Source: Ruminococcus flavefaciens
GTDB lineage: Bacteria > Bacillota > Clostridia > Oscillospirales > Ruminococcaceae
Reading direction: 5' to 3'
Assembly (NCBI GenBank): GCA_002373775.1
Contig: DFJW01000054.1
Coordinates: 1-44,450, forward strand
DNA: 44,450 nt
Positions within the stretch are counted from its first letter, which is position 1; each line of letters opens with the position of its first letter. The translations under genes were made by a program, and so were the position numbers. The notes under the pieces were generated by a model, which saw only the letters and a program-made list of their open reading frames with translations, ran no database searches and was not told the origin of the DNA. Below are positions 34,102-43,100 of this stretch, piece after piece.

Positions 34102-34292
34102 AAGCCGAATACCGTTTTCACTGTTTCAAACAGATTCCCGATCTCCCTGACTATGACCACAAGCACTACTATCAGTCCTGCAAGAGTGGTCATCATCGCC
34201 TGTTCTTCGCGCTCTGCACGTTTCAGTACAAGATTCAGGACCGCAACTATTATGCCTGTCCCCGCGATCTTGAAGATGAGATCAATATCCAT
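34095..34292 (-). CDS. spoIIIAC: Stage III sporulation protein AC
   Basis: This 65-residue protein has two hydrophobic helices around a basic/acidic turn (LIFKIAGTGIIVAVLNLVLKRAEREEQAMMTTLAGLIVVLVVIVREIGNLF). ATG 34292 is preferred because GAGG is 8 bases upstream; earlier GTG/ATG codons overlap that site. Size agrees with the B. subtilis protein. Confidence 0.92.
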   Translation of the reverse strand: MDIDLIFKIAGTGIIVAVLNLVLKRAEREEQAMMTTLAGLIVVLVVIVREIGNLFETVKTVFGLW

Positions 34293-34304
34293 TTTCATCA
34301 CCTC

Positions 34305-34808
34305 TCATATTATGATTATACCAGCCATTGCACCGAACAGCGTTCCGACACTGCGGTATAACCTGCCTTTTGATGTGTATGCTTCGCTTGCCGCTGTATG
34401 AATCCCACGCGCCTTTTCAGTGAGTGCTGACAGCACTTTCAGCTGACCTTCACAGTCGCTTGTGCCGATACATCTTCCAAGTTCTGAGAGCAGTGCACAT
34501 TCATCAGCAGTCAGATCAGTCTGCGAACTCACTGCCTCCTGCCATATCACATGAAAATCCTCAGTGATGTCGTGCTGCGCGGGAAGTCTGTCGCGGAATC
34601 TGAGTTCATTGAAGCTGCTGTCAGAAGCAAGTATGCGGCAAATGCTGTACACATCACTGCCGGTCGTGCGTATGATGACAGCGATCCTTTCAAGCATCGA
34701 CACTATCTCCTCCGAGCGCTTTACCCGCGTCCTCAGACCGAGAGAACGCGATACACCGTACATCGCGCCGGCGAATGTGAACATCAGCGCTGCAATTATC
34801 CTCAGCAT
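34305..34808 (-). CDS. spoIIIAB: Stage III sporulation protein AB
   Basis: This 167-residue protein has a short N-terminal membrane helix, a long helical inside domain (LRTRVKRSEEIVSMLERIAVIIRTT), and a C-terminal membrane segment (LYRSVGTLFGAMAGIIII). It resembles the type II secretion protein GspF-like SpoIIIAB. It overlaps spoIIIAA by 7 bases. Confidence 0.9.
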   Translation of the reverse strand: MLRIIAALMFTFAGAMYGVSRSLGLRTRVKRSEEIVSMLERIAVIIRTTGSDVYSICRILASDSSFNELRFRDRLPAQHDITEDFHVIWQEAVSSQTDLTADECALLSELGRCIGTSDCEGQLKVLSALTEKARGIHTAASEAYTSKGRLYRSVGTLFGAMAGIIII

Positions 34809-35725
34809 AATTCATCCACCCTCACGACAGAACTGATCTTTGCCGGCGCAGTGCATCCGACAAGGAAGGCTGCATATTCAAAGCACCCGGCACGGATGAG
34901 CTTCTGTGCCACAGATCTATTCAGAAGGTCATTGCGGTCGGCTGCATGTATAGTCGCAGCGATCCGGACTCCGCTGCCATGCACAGAGAGCAGAGCAGTC
35001 ACATCAGACTCAGCGGAGATCTCATCACAGACGATAAGCTGAGGAGACAACGTTCTGAGTGCAGAGATCATTCCCTTGCAGCGCTCTGAGCCGGTGATGA
35101 TATCAGTCATGATGCCGACGTCGTTGGACGGGATGCCATTTCGGACAGCTGCGATCTCACCGCGCTCGTCAATAAGCGCAGTTCTGAGACTGCTACCGCA
35201 AAGGCGGCAGTAATCCCTGAGGATCGTAGTCTTTCCGGAATTGACTTCACCGCATATCAGCACACTGCTTCCGACACCTATCCGCTCTGTCAGTTCCGCT
35301 GCACATCCATTGACCTCTCTCGCAACGCGGAAATTAATGGAGTTCACATCAGTGTAGACAGGAGACTCGGTCTGTGTCACAGTTCCGCCGATCCCTGCTC
35401 TTACGCCTGTTTCAAGGATAAAGTATCCCTCTCTGAACTCCTTCTGACAACTGTACACGGAGTACCTGCACATCTTCTCAACAGCAGATTTTATGTCACC
35501 CATATCGGCACATAAAAGTTCAGGGCTCGACAGATCCTGCGTCACTTTTCCACCGCCTGTTATACCGTATACCGCATCCGGACAGACAATAGTGACTGGG
35601 CGATCCACCCTCAGCCTTATCTCACACGCCCTGCATCTGACACGTTCCGGCACATTCAGAAGTGCGCTTCTGATTCTTTCGCATGTATACTCAGCTATGA
35701 CCTCATAGCTTGTACGTTTTTTCAT
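34802..35725 (-). CDS. spoIIIAA: Stage III sporulation protein AA (ATPase)
   Basis: This 307-residue secretion-type ATPase is thought to drive the feeding tube. The Walker A motif is LICGEVNSGKTTILRDYCR, with ALIDERGEIAAV and LIVCDEISAESDVTAL as later motifs, and ATIHAADRNDLLNRSVAQKL near the end. The start was set at ATG 35725 with AAGGAG 8 bases upstream, ahead of KKRTSYEVI. It is the first gene of the eight-gene operon. A sigma-E promoter is expected upstream by family knowledge, but no clear match was seen. Confidence 0.94.
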   Translation of the reverse strand: MKKRTSYEVIAEYTCERIRSALLNVPERVRCRACEIRLRVDRPVTIVCPDAVYGITGGGKVTQDLSSPELLCADMGDIKSAVEKMCRYSVYSCQKEFREGYFILETGVRAGIGGTVTQTESPVYTDVNSINFRVAREVNGCAAELTERIGVGSSVLICGEVNSGKTTILRDYCRLCGSSLRTALIDERGEIAAVRNGIPSNDVGIMTDIITGSERCKGMISALRTLSPQLIVCDEISAESDVTALLSVHGSGVRIAATIHAADRNDLLNRSVAQKLIRAGCFEYAAFLVGCTAPAKISSVVRVDELC

Positions 35726-35775
35726 CCCTCTCACTCCTTTGATATATCTTATTCAGATGCAGACAAGAATATAAC

Positions 35776-35797
35776 AAAAAAGGACGCCGAAGCGTCC
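35776..35797 (-). terminator. Second of two tandem UUCG terminators
   Basis: On the minus strand GGACGC-TTCG-GCGTCC (35797-35782) is followed by a T run (35781-35776). It lies before the spoIIIA operon and after the first terminator at 35800-35827. Confidence 0.85.
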
Positions 35798-35799
35798 AC

Positions 35800-35827
35800 A
35801 AAAAAACAGCACACCGAAGTGTGCTGT
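35800..35827 (-). terminator. First of two tandem UUCG terminators
   Basis: On the minus strand ACAGCACAC-TTCG-GTGTGCTGT (35827-35806) is followed by seven T (35806-35800). It ends the sugar ABC importer operon. Confidence 0.9.
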
Positions 35828-35838
35828 TGATATTGAGA

Positions 35839-36738
35839 TTATTCCTTTACACCACCGAGTGCAACACCAGCAATGATGAATCTTGAAAGTGCTACATAAG
35901 CAACAACAACAGGAAGGATAGACAGTGCGATAGCAAGATAGATAGCACCGTTATCGTTGAAGTTCTGTGATGTCTGGATAGCGGAGATCATAAGAGGAAG
36001 TGTCTTCTTATCGATCTGAACTGTAGCAAGGATCATGCTGGGGGTATACAGGTTGTTCCAGCTTGCGATGAAAGCGAAGATCGCCTGAACAGCGATAGCC
36101 GGCTTCATCATCGGGATAGCTATTGTAAGGAATGTACGGAACTCGCCGCATCCGTCGATACGAGCTGCCTCAACGATGTCCAGCGGGAAGGATGACTTCA
36201 TGTAAGAACGCATGAAGTATACAACTGCGGGAGCTGCGATAGCAGGTATGAACAGAGGAGCAAGGTGACCGGTCAGGTGAAGCTTTGACATAAAGTTTAC
36301 GAAACCGGCAGCAGTAACCTGAGTAGGAACCATCATTACGAGGAGGATAACTGTATAAGAGATCTCCTTGAGCTTGAAGTCGTAAACGTGGATACCGTAA
36401 GCTGTAAGAGCAGAGAAGAAAACAGTCAGGAATGTTGCTGCAGCAGCAACGATAAGGCTGTTCTTATAACCTGTCCAGAGCTTGAAAACTGTATAGTAGT
36501 TTACGTCCTTGAAGAGCTTGTCAATGTTGTTCTTGAGATTACCGCCAGGTATAAATGACAGTGTATTAGCAATGTCAACAGATGATCTCGTAGCATTTAC
36601 GAAAAGTATGTAAATGGGGAGGAGACAAATAAGTGTAAGAATAACGAACCACGCAAAGAGAATACCGGACTTAAGCTTGATCTTAAATGAGTAATTATCC
36701 TTAGCGTCGCCATAAACAGATTTCATTTTACCGCTCAT
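35839..36738 (-). CDS. Carbohydrate ABC transporter permease (MalG type)
   Basis: This 299-residue inner membrane protein has six predicted helices and the EAA loop EAARIDGCGEFRTFLTIAIPMMKPAIAVQ, the docking point for the ATPase. With the other permease it forms the channel for an oligosaccharide. ATG overlaps the stop of the MalF-type gene (ATGA). Two tandem terminators follow it, so it ends the operon. The ATPase is not in the operon; a shared MsmK/UgpC-type subunit elsewhere is expected. Confidence 0.93.
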   Translation of the reverse strand: MSGKMKSVYGDAKDNYSFKIKLKSGILFAWFVILTLICLLPIYILFVNATRSSVDIANTLSFIPGGNLKNNIDKLFKDVNYYTVFKLWTGYKNSLIVAAAATFLTVFFSALTAYGIHVYDFKLKEISYTVILLVMMVPTQVTAAGFVNFMSKLHLTGHLAPLFIPAIAAPAVVYFMRSYMKSSFPLDIVEAARIDGCGEFRTFLTIAIPMMKPAIAVQAIFAFIASWNNLYTPSMILATVQIDKKTLPLMISAIQTSQNFNDNGAIYLAIALSILPVVVAYVALSRFIIAGVALGGVKE

Positions 36739-37793
36739 ATTGAAAAACCTCCAAACTGTTTATTTTCACGCTTATTCTGTTTTGCAATCTTCTTGCGCTG
36801 CTTCTTCTTAGCTATCTCATCCTTATCACGAGAGATGAAGAATGCGATGATACCAAGTATAAGTGTTACAAGGAAGAGCAGTACAGACGCTGCACCTGAG
36901 TAACCCATGTTATAAGCATTTACATTACCGGTGTTGATAGAGTTGTACTTCTCAAGAATAAACATAGCAACTGTTCTTACGTTGTCAGGTGACTTGTGGT
37001 TTGTAGAACGGTTGAACAGGTAAGGCATATCGAACATCTGGAGACCACCGATCATAGATGTAACCAGAGTGTAGGACATGATGGGGCTGAGCAGAGGCAG
37101 AGTGATCTTTCTGAAAGTCTGACCTGAGCTTGCGCCGTCAATACTTGCAGCTTCGAAAAGTGAAGGATTGATACCCATGATACCGGACATGAGCATGATC
37201 ATAGTATTACCAAACCACATCCAAGTCTGGATGAACATGATAACACCGCGGCGGATAACATTGTTCTTGTCACCGTCACCAATGAACTGGATAGGTGAAT
37301 CAATGAGATGGAGCTTAGAAAGCGCCTGGTTTACAGGTCCGACCGGCTCAGACTCACCGCAGAGCTGGAGGAACAGTACAGCAACAGACGCTGCTGTAAT
37401 GATGTTGGGAAGATACATTACTACCTTGAAGAATCCCTTTCCCGGGATCTTGAGCTTGGCATCAGTGAACCATACAGCAAGTGACAGGGAGAGAATGATC
37501 TGGGGAATGAAGTTACCTACCCAAAGGATTACAGTATTCTTAAAGCACTGGATAAATTCCTTTGAGATATTCTTCTGGCTTCTTCCGCCCTTACCAGTAA
37601 GAAGTATCTTAAAGTTATCCAGTCCAACAAATTTTTCATAATCTGAAGTATTACCCTTAAAAGAAAGGATAAAAGTATTAATTAATGGCCAGAGTTGAAA
37701 AAAGAAATAAACAAGAAAAAACGGAAGTATGAAAAGATATCCATACTTTGCATAACTTATGGATTTGATTCGTTTCTGCGCAGCAGATGCCAT
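36735..37793 (-). CDS. Carbohydrate ABC transporter permease (MalF type)
   Basis: This 352-residue membrane protein has the permease EAA loop (EAASIDGASSGQTFRKITLPLLSPIMSY) and a cytosolic, strongly basic C-terminus (KKKQRKKIAKQNKRENK). LFILPFFLVYFFFQLWPLI is the first helix, typical for sugar permeases. The start was set at ATG 37793, with GAGGG 8 bases before; a GTG three codons up is inside the gap too close to the site. An inverted repeat lies between this gene and the lipoprotein gene. Confidence 0.92.
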   Translation of the reverse strand: MASAAQKRIKSISYAKYGYLFILPFFLVYFFFQLWPLINTFILSFKGNTSDYEKFVGLDNFKILLTGKGGRSQKNISKEFIQCFKNTVILWVGNFIPQIILSLSLAVWFTDAKLKIPGKGFFKVVMYLPNIITAASVAVLFLQLCGESEPVGPVNQALSKLHLIDSPIQFIGDGDKNNVIRRGVIMFIQTWMWFGNTMIMLMSGIMGINPSLFEAASIDGASSGQTFRKITLPLLSPIMSYTLVTSMIGGLQMFDMPYLFNRSTNHKSPDNVRTVAMFILEKYNSINTGNVNAYNMGYSGAASVLLFLVTLILGIIAFFISRDKDEIAKKKQRKKIAKQNKRENKQFGGFSI

Positions 37794-37831
37794 AACACAC
37801 ACCCTCTCAGAAATTTGTTAATAAATATACA

Positions 37832-37859
37832 CCTACGGGATACCGCAGTATCCCGTAGG
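37832..37859 (-). terminator. 12-bp perfect hairpin between sugar lipoprotein and permease genes
   Basis: Bases 37832-37843 pair fully with 37848-37859 (loop CGCA), between the lipoprotein stop (37899) and the MalF-type ATG. No U run follows directly, so it is more likely an mRNA-stability or partial-termination element than a full terminator. Such elements let the binding protein be made in excess over the permeases. Confidence 0.6.
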
Positions 37860-37898
37860 CATACTTAATTATGACTGTTAGTTAGACTTAATCAGATA

Positions 37899-39431
37899 TT
37901 AGTCCCAGTTGAGACCAGGAAGATCGATGGAAGCCTTGTCGAGGAATGCCTCTGTAGCATCCTCATAAGTGCCGCCGCCAACGAGGATCTCTTCCTTAAC
38001 AGCGTTGATGAAGTCACCCTTGAGAGTAGCATCGTAAGGTGTGATGAGGCCGTTGAAGTCGATTGACTTAGCGTTGTCAGCGAGAACAGCATAGATGTTC
38101 TGGTTGTCAACGAAGTTGCCTGTGATGTCAGCGTTGAATACAACGTCGTCAGCAATGAGCTTATCCATAACAGCCTTGTTGTTTACATACTCAGGCTTAG
38201 CCTGTGCATATGCAGCCATCTTGTCAGCGTCAACTGTAGCAGCCTTGATGAAGTCACGAGCTTCTTCAGCGTTATCAGTCTTCGGATTTACAACGATCCA
38301 AGTACCGCCCCAGAAGTACGGAACAGGACCCTGGCAAACTGCCCACTTACCGTAAGTGTCTCCACCTACTCCGCCAGCAGCATCAAGGAAGAATCCGCCG
38401 TAGCCCCATGTGGATACGAAGTAACCCATGCAAGCACCTGTTGCACCTGAACCTGTCCAAGCAGCATCAACCCACTGGTTGTTCTGTGTTACACCGCCGC
38501 AATCCCAGAGCTGCTTAGCAACGTCTGCGAACTTCTCGCAAGAATCGTCGAGTGAAACAACGTCGTTCTGAACCCAAGGAGTCTTTCTGCCAGCAGCGAA
38601 TGCCTGCCACATACCACCGAGTGAGTCAGCGAGAGCTGTCTTACCGTCTGTAGCTTCAGAAATTGTCTTAGCAGCCTCAACGAACTTATCCCAGTCGCCG
38701 ATCTTCTCCTGCATTTCCTCAGGGCTCTTTACGCCGAGGTACTGCTCAGCAAGGTCAGCTCTGTAAGCGAAACCGCCTGCTGCAGCCTGCCATGAAACGC
38801 CCTTACGAACGCCGTTAGCATCCTTACCGATATCATCTGTGTAACCATAGATGTCAGCGAAGTTTGCATCTGTGAAACCGAGCTTCTCGAGAGGAGCTGT
38901 TCTCTCGTCATCGTTGATATACTGGAGAGCCCAGTCAGCCTCAACGAAGTAAACGTCGAGATCCTTGCCCTCGTTGAAGAGCTGGTTGTACTTTTCAGCA
39001 GCATCGCCGCCGCCGCAGTTGAAGTTTACGAAATCGATACCAGCAACTTCGCCGTTTGTTACCTTCTCCTTGTAAGCAGCGAAATCTGTCTCGCCCTTCC
39101 ATGAAGCGATAAGAGCAGGAACGTCATCAGCATTCCATGCAGCGAATGTTACTGTTGAACCGCCTGTAGCGAGCTGAACGTCGCCAACCTCTGTTGAGCC
39201 AGCAGGAGTAGCAGGTGCATCTGTAGCAGCCTCTGTGTCGCCCTCTGTGTCAGCCTCTGTGTCAGCCTGTGTGTCAGCCTCTGTGTCGCCTTCTGTAGCA
39301 GCATCTGTAGAAGCGTCTGTAGCAGCCTCAGATGTTGAAGAAGATGAATCACTGCTTCCGCATCCAACGAAAGCTGTTGTAGCCATAGCAAGTGTAGCTA
39401 CTAAAGCTAATGTTCTCTTAAGTGTGTTCAT
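37899..39431 (-). CDS. Extracellular carbohydrate-binding lipoprotein of ABC importer
   Basis: This 510-residue protein starts with a lipoprotein signal (lipobox AFVGC) and a long acidic Thr/Asp/Ala/Glu linker with DTEADTQADTEADTEGD type repeats. A family 1 solute-binding fold follows (STVTFAAWNADDVPALIASW, KYNQLFNEGKDLDVYFVEADWALQYI, ADSLGGMWQAFAAGRKTPWV, and aromatic residues such as GYFVSTWGYGGFF). It captures a sugar outside the cell and hands it to the permeases coded downstream. Strong AAGGAGG precedes the ATG. Its message has a 372-nt leader. Substrate is unknown. Confidence 0.93.
   Translation of the reverse strand: MNTLKRTLALVATLAMATTAFVGCGSSDSSSSTSEAATDASTDAATEGDTEADTQADTEADTEGDTEAATDAPATPAGSTEVGDVQLATGGSTVTFAAWNADDVPALIASWKGETDFAAYKEKVTNGEVAGIDFVNFNCGGGDAAEKYNQLFNEGKDLDVYFVEADWALQYINDDERTAPLEKLGFTDANFADIYGYTDDIGKDANGVRKGVSWQAAAGGFAYRADLAEQYLGVKSPEEMQEKIGDWDKFVEAAKTISEATDGKTALADSLGGMWQAFAAGRKTPWVQNDVVSLDDSCEKFADVAKQLWDCGGVTQNNQWVDAAWTGSGATGACMGYFVSTWGYGGFFLDAAGGVGGDTYGKWAVCQGPVPYFWGGTWIVVNPKTDNAEEARDFIKAATVDADKMAAYAQAKPEYVNNKAVMDKLIADDVVFNADITGNFVDNQNIYAVLADNAKSIDFNGLITPYDATLKGDFINAVKEEILVGGGTYEDATEAFLDKASIDLPGLNWD
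39229..39288 (-). repeat. 12-bp tandem repeat in lipoprotein linker
   Basis: Five near-identical 12-bp units (gcctctgtgtcg type, plus strand) run in tandem from 39229 to 39288 and encode acidic DT/E/A tetrads in the linker of the sugar-binding lipoprotein. A degenerate sixth unit follows. In-frame gain or loss of units would change the linker length only. Confidence 0.8.
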
Positions 39432-39803
39432 TAGATTTTTCCTCCTTAAATATGTATATTATACTCGATATGAAGTATAATATGTTTGGATAATTTTTAC
39501 GGTGTTCTCAGCTTTGCATGTTACTTGTGATGAATGTCCTCATCAGAGTCACCTGTTCGGCTAAGCCTTACCGTATTTGCTGTCGTATTAGGCAGCCATT
39601 ACTCTGAAATTCAGAATAATGTGCGACCGCGCTGGTTTACGCCATTGCCTTTCCCCTAAATGCAAATATTACTCATGTGCTCTGCGATCACTCGCTTCAT
39701 ACACAAGCATGCCGACTGCACTTGTTTCCGGCAAGTCCTGATCGTGACAGGTTCCTTTTATAGTCGCCTGTTTGCACAACTCGGGCGCTGCGATTGCTTT
39801 TGT
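39432..39803 (-). promoter_or_regulatory. Long structured 5' leader of sugar-binding lipoprotein gene
   Basis: This 372-nt leader runs from the promoter at 39810-39838 to the ATG. On the minus strand it can form hairpins at 39747-39771, 39720-39736, 39672-39707 (7 bp with G-U pairs around a small inner hairpin), 39598-39620, 39528-39545 (6 bp perfect), and a 10-bp perfect hairpin at 39456-39483 next to the RBS. Long-range pairs 39575-39580/39662-39667 and 39590-39594/39646-39650 enclose the middle. No coding frame with an RBS is evident. A structured cis-regulatory RNA is likely; I could not match it to a known riboswitch. Confidence 0.55.
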
Positions 39804-39809
39804 ACTTAA

Positions 39810-39838
39810 AATATACCGTATTTTTTGTGCAAAGTCAA
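39810..39838 (-). promoter_or_regulatory. Promoter of the sugar ABC operon
   Basis: On the minus strand TTGACT (39838-39833) and TATATT (39815-39810) have a 17-base spacer. One copy of the repeated TATTTTTTGTGCA (plus strand, 39819-39831) fills most of the spacer. Confidence 0.7.
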
Positions 39839-39871
39839 TGTTTTGTATCGTTCTTTAATATTTTTTGTGCA
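39819..39871. promoter_or_regulatory. Two 13-bp direct repeats spaced 40 bp, candidate regulator sites
   Basis: TATTTTTTGTGCA occurs at 39819-39831 and 39859-39871 (plus strand), exactly 40 bases apart. One copy is inside the -10/-35 spacer and the other lies upstream of the -35. That equals about four turns of helix, a layout common for sugar regulators. Confidence 0.5.
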
Positions 39872-40119
39872 TACAGTACACTTTCAACATCTCTTTTTCG
39901 GTAATAATCACATAAATCAGAATACGTTAATGTAAATATTACAATTTGGTAACATACATTTTCACTCTTATTTCACAAATTACCCACTGCTCTTTTATGC
40001 CTTTTGCATAACTGTTACATTTTATGGCAATTTCAACGCTTCGATTTGTGCATCTTTACTCGTCAGTTTATGCGTTCATCTGAACCGCAAAAGTGTTCGT
40101 ATTTCTACATATTGCACAA
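39872..40119. other. AT-rich intergenic region without recognised gene
   Basis: Between the importer promoter region and the end of the dockerin protease gene. Very AT-rich, with several TTTTATG/CATAA-like stretches. I see no coding frame with RBS, no clear terminator behind the protease, and no tRNA. Confidence 0.6.
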
Positions 40120-43100
40120 TCACCCGGCATTTTCCGCCGATCTGTCTGCGTAAACTCCAAGTATCAGCGTCGCGTCTTTTCCGGTAACGCTGCCGTCCCT
40201 ATCAGTATCAGCGCGTCTCTTCTGATCCTCGGTCAGGCTGCCTGCTATGCCGGAAGAATTGTCCGCATACTCAGCAAGTGCCATTGAAGCATCTCTTCCG
40301 TCCACAAGTCCGTCGGCATTCACGTCTCCCGGCTCATATTCCGTAAAAATGATGCCCTTGGAGGCAAAGCTTTCCTGCGTCGCCTGATACCTTATCATGT
40401 ACTCTTTGCCGAATCCGGGAGCTTCTTCTGTGTCCCAGTAACCGGCTATGTAGTGTTCCAGTTCTTCGTCTGTGCTGATGCCGAGGCGTGCTTTCATAAG
40501 TCCGGCATACTTTTCAGTATCGCTGTATCCGCGGTATTCTGCGTGATCTGTGATATTTCCGAAATAGGAGATGCTCTGCTCTGCCCATTCGTAAACGTTG
40601 CCGTCAAAGTGCATCCTGCCGTCCTCGTATGTGTATTCTGGCAGCACTGCCGGTCCTTCGGGAGCTTCCGGTATATTATATGTATAGACCTCGCTGGCAA
40701 AGCAGCCGTTGCCTGCTGCGATTTGCAGATAAAGCGTCTCTCCGGGGATCACATCCACTGCCTTGTTCATTATCATTCCCGAGTTCAGTTGTGTTCCGTC
40801 ACGAAGACGGTCTTTTGCCGGCATAAACGACGACTCAGGATGCCCCTCGGTTATCGAGTACCTGAGCAGTTCCGCTGTTGCATTCGGGATATATCCCAAG
40901 ACTTCATAGTAATAGTCTATCTCCAGATCGGGCATCTTTGCTCTCTCCGGAACATCTACCGCCACCTCAGTGCCGTTGTCATCCGCATACAGCTTCTGAC
41001 CTATGTAAGGTGTGACCGTATCACCGTCGCTCAGCAGCTCTCCGCTTTCTGTTCTTACCGTAATATCCCCGCTGAAATTTATGCGCTCATTTGTCAGGTC
41101 GAATCCCACAGGATCGCGCTTTATTCGCAGCGTCACAGTATTGTCCGCTTTCCCGGGTTCAGTCAGTTCATATGTCAGCACCGTTTCACCGTAGTTCACC
41201 TGCATCTTCTCGCTGAGCACAGCCGCCGCCACCGGTTTGCCGTTCAGCGTTATGCTCGCGCTGGTGTACGGGAAAAGCTGCAATTCATCGCTGTTCATCC
41301 CCACATCTATGACGTACTCAGAATCGCTTATCCTCTCAGCCATGCCGGACAAATAACTCGTATCTGTAAAATACGCCCTGTAGGCAATGCCGTTGAACTG
41401 TGCCTTTGCCGGATAGTATTCCCTTCTGTCAAGCTTCACATAGTCAAGGGAAGCGTCTATAGTCGTAGGTCCGGTGATCTCGACAGGTCCTGTATAGGGA
41501 ACAAAATCTCCGCCATTTATGGATACGAAAATATCGCCGTCGGCTGTGAGTTCAACTTTCTCCCCTGCCGCCACCTGTCCGGAAGGATGCGAGAAATGCA
41601 CTGTCCCCACCGGATTTGCAAGTGCCTTCATGGATATGTTTCCCATTCTGACTTTAAGTGTGCCCTTGCTCATGTTTTCCTGATACGCGCCTATGATGTC
41701 ATCCACCTGCTGTATCAGTTCAGTCTCGTAGTCCCAGACGCCGTAAAGGAGACGCTCATGGAAGTCGTCGATCATCTCCTGCTCTTCTTCCTCAGTGAAT
41801 ATGTACTCTGCATCCTTCATGTCCTCCCACTCGACTCCGTCCACGCTTATAAAGCTCTCGCCGGCGCCGGTGTAAGTGTCTATCTGATACTTGGTAGTGT
41901 AGTTTCCGATGTCGATCACAGATCCGTCGGACTCATCTTCAACGTACATACAGCTTTCAAGAGGTATCACATACGGAGATCCCTCGCAGAAAAGCTTTGC
42001 AGTGATGCTGTATTTCTCACCCGCATGAACTACCGCGCTTTCGTCAAGTTCTATAGTCATATAGCCAGGAAGTTCATTCTTTCCCTTCGTCACTGCTGAG
42101 GCAGTTCCGGATGAAGGCACATTTTCATCCGTCAGGTCAGTATAGACCGTTATCTCATAATCAGTGGCGGAATTATTGAAGTACAGCGACACCGCATCCA
42201 CGCTGATATCCTCCTCCGCAGTGAAAACATTGGATATGTACGACGGACCTGAGCCGTCATCGGAGGCTGATATAGCCTGAGTCGGAATATATGTATCGTG
42301 ATGATAATTGTACCTGTAGTCGTCCTTGTCAGAGAGTTCGTAAACTGCAAGGTCATTGAGGGACTTGTCATAGTAGGAGATCCAGAAGTAACCGTCGATA
42401 CCGTTCTCAAGTCCCCAGCTGTTCTTTGCCAGCCAAGCCCCGTTGCCTTCCGGGTGGTTCCTGAAATATGATGCCGGCATGCTGTCATCCCAGCCTACTA
42501 TCGTCACCGCATGGTTGGAAAATCTTGCCGGACGTAAAGAATAGCTGGTCTCATAGGTATAATTGTAGTTATCGACCTCCGACTGGAAGGATGCGTCAAC
42601 AGCATGCCCTGTGTACAGCATATTCTTTATAACAGCGTTCACTTCTTCAAGATCGGTCTTTTTCAGGTCGTAATCGAACAGATAGGCGTTCTTCATATGA
42701 TAATCGCTTGCCTTACTCAGACTGTAGAGCTTTTCGTCATCGTCGAACACATCGAATCCAAGATACGGCATAGTCTCTTCGCTTACCGGTCCGTGCCACT
42801 GTGACCACAGATTGGATACCACATAAGCCGAACCTCCGACGTTGAGGATGTCATAGACAGATTCCAGTCCTGTGTCTATCTGATCCATATTATAATATGA
42901 AAAGTAGGCAGTGTGAAATTCCGAAAGGTCGATGTAAGGTATCGAATCTATCATACTTGTCTCAGCACTCGCCGCAGATGAATGAGTCCAACAAGTGCCG
43001 TACACGCCCTGATTTCTGACAGGGCTCACTTTTCCGGTGTCTCTGAGGTCAAATGCTGACGGCAGCTCGTCCGCACTCAGTGCTGCGCTCTCAACATTTA

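Noticed and set aside
35726..35775. Sigma-E type promoter before spoIIIAA
   Set aside because: Expected from the family, but no convincing pair of boxes with proper spacing was seen.
39528..39545. CUGAUGAG in the sugar leader resembling a hammerhead ribozyme core
   Set aside because: The second core element (CGAAA) and the three-stem layout are absent; the bases form a simple hairpin instead.
39601..39670. Faint cobalamin-riboswitch-like stretch (AGGGGAA...GCGGUC) in the leader
   Set aside because: The B12-box CUGUR and the downstream GCCAGGAYACC-like part are missing, and a sugar importer is a poor target.
40453..42099. Open frame of 548 codons on the plus strand opposite the protease gene
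   Set aside because: It is antisense to a protein with clear domains, its product is Cys/His/Arg-rich without a fold pattern, and no RBS precedes it.
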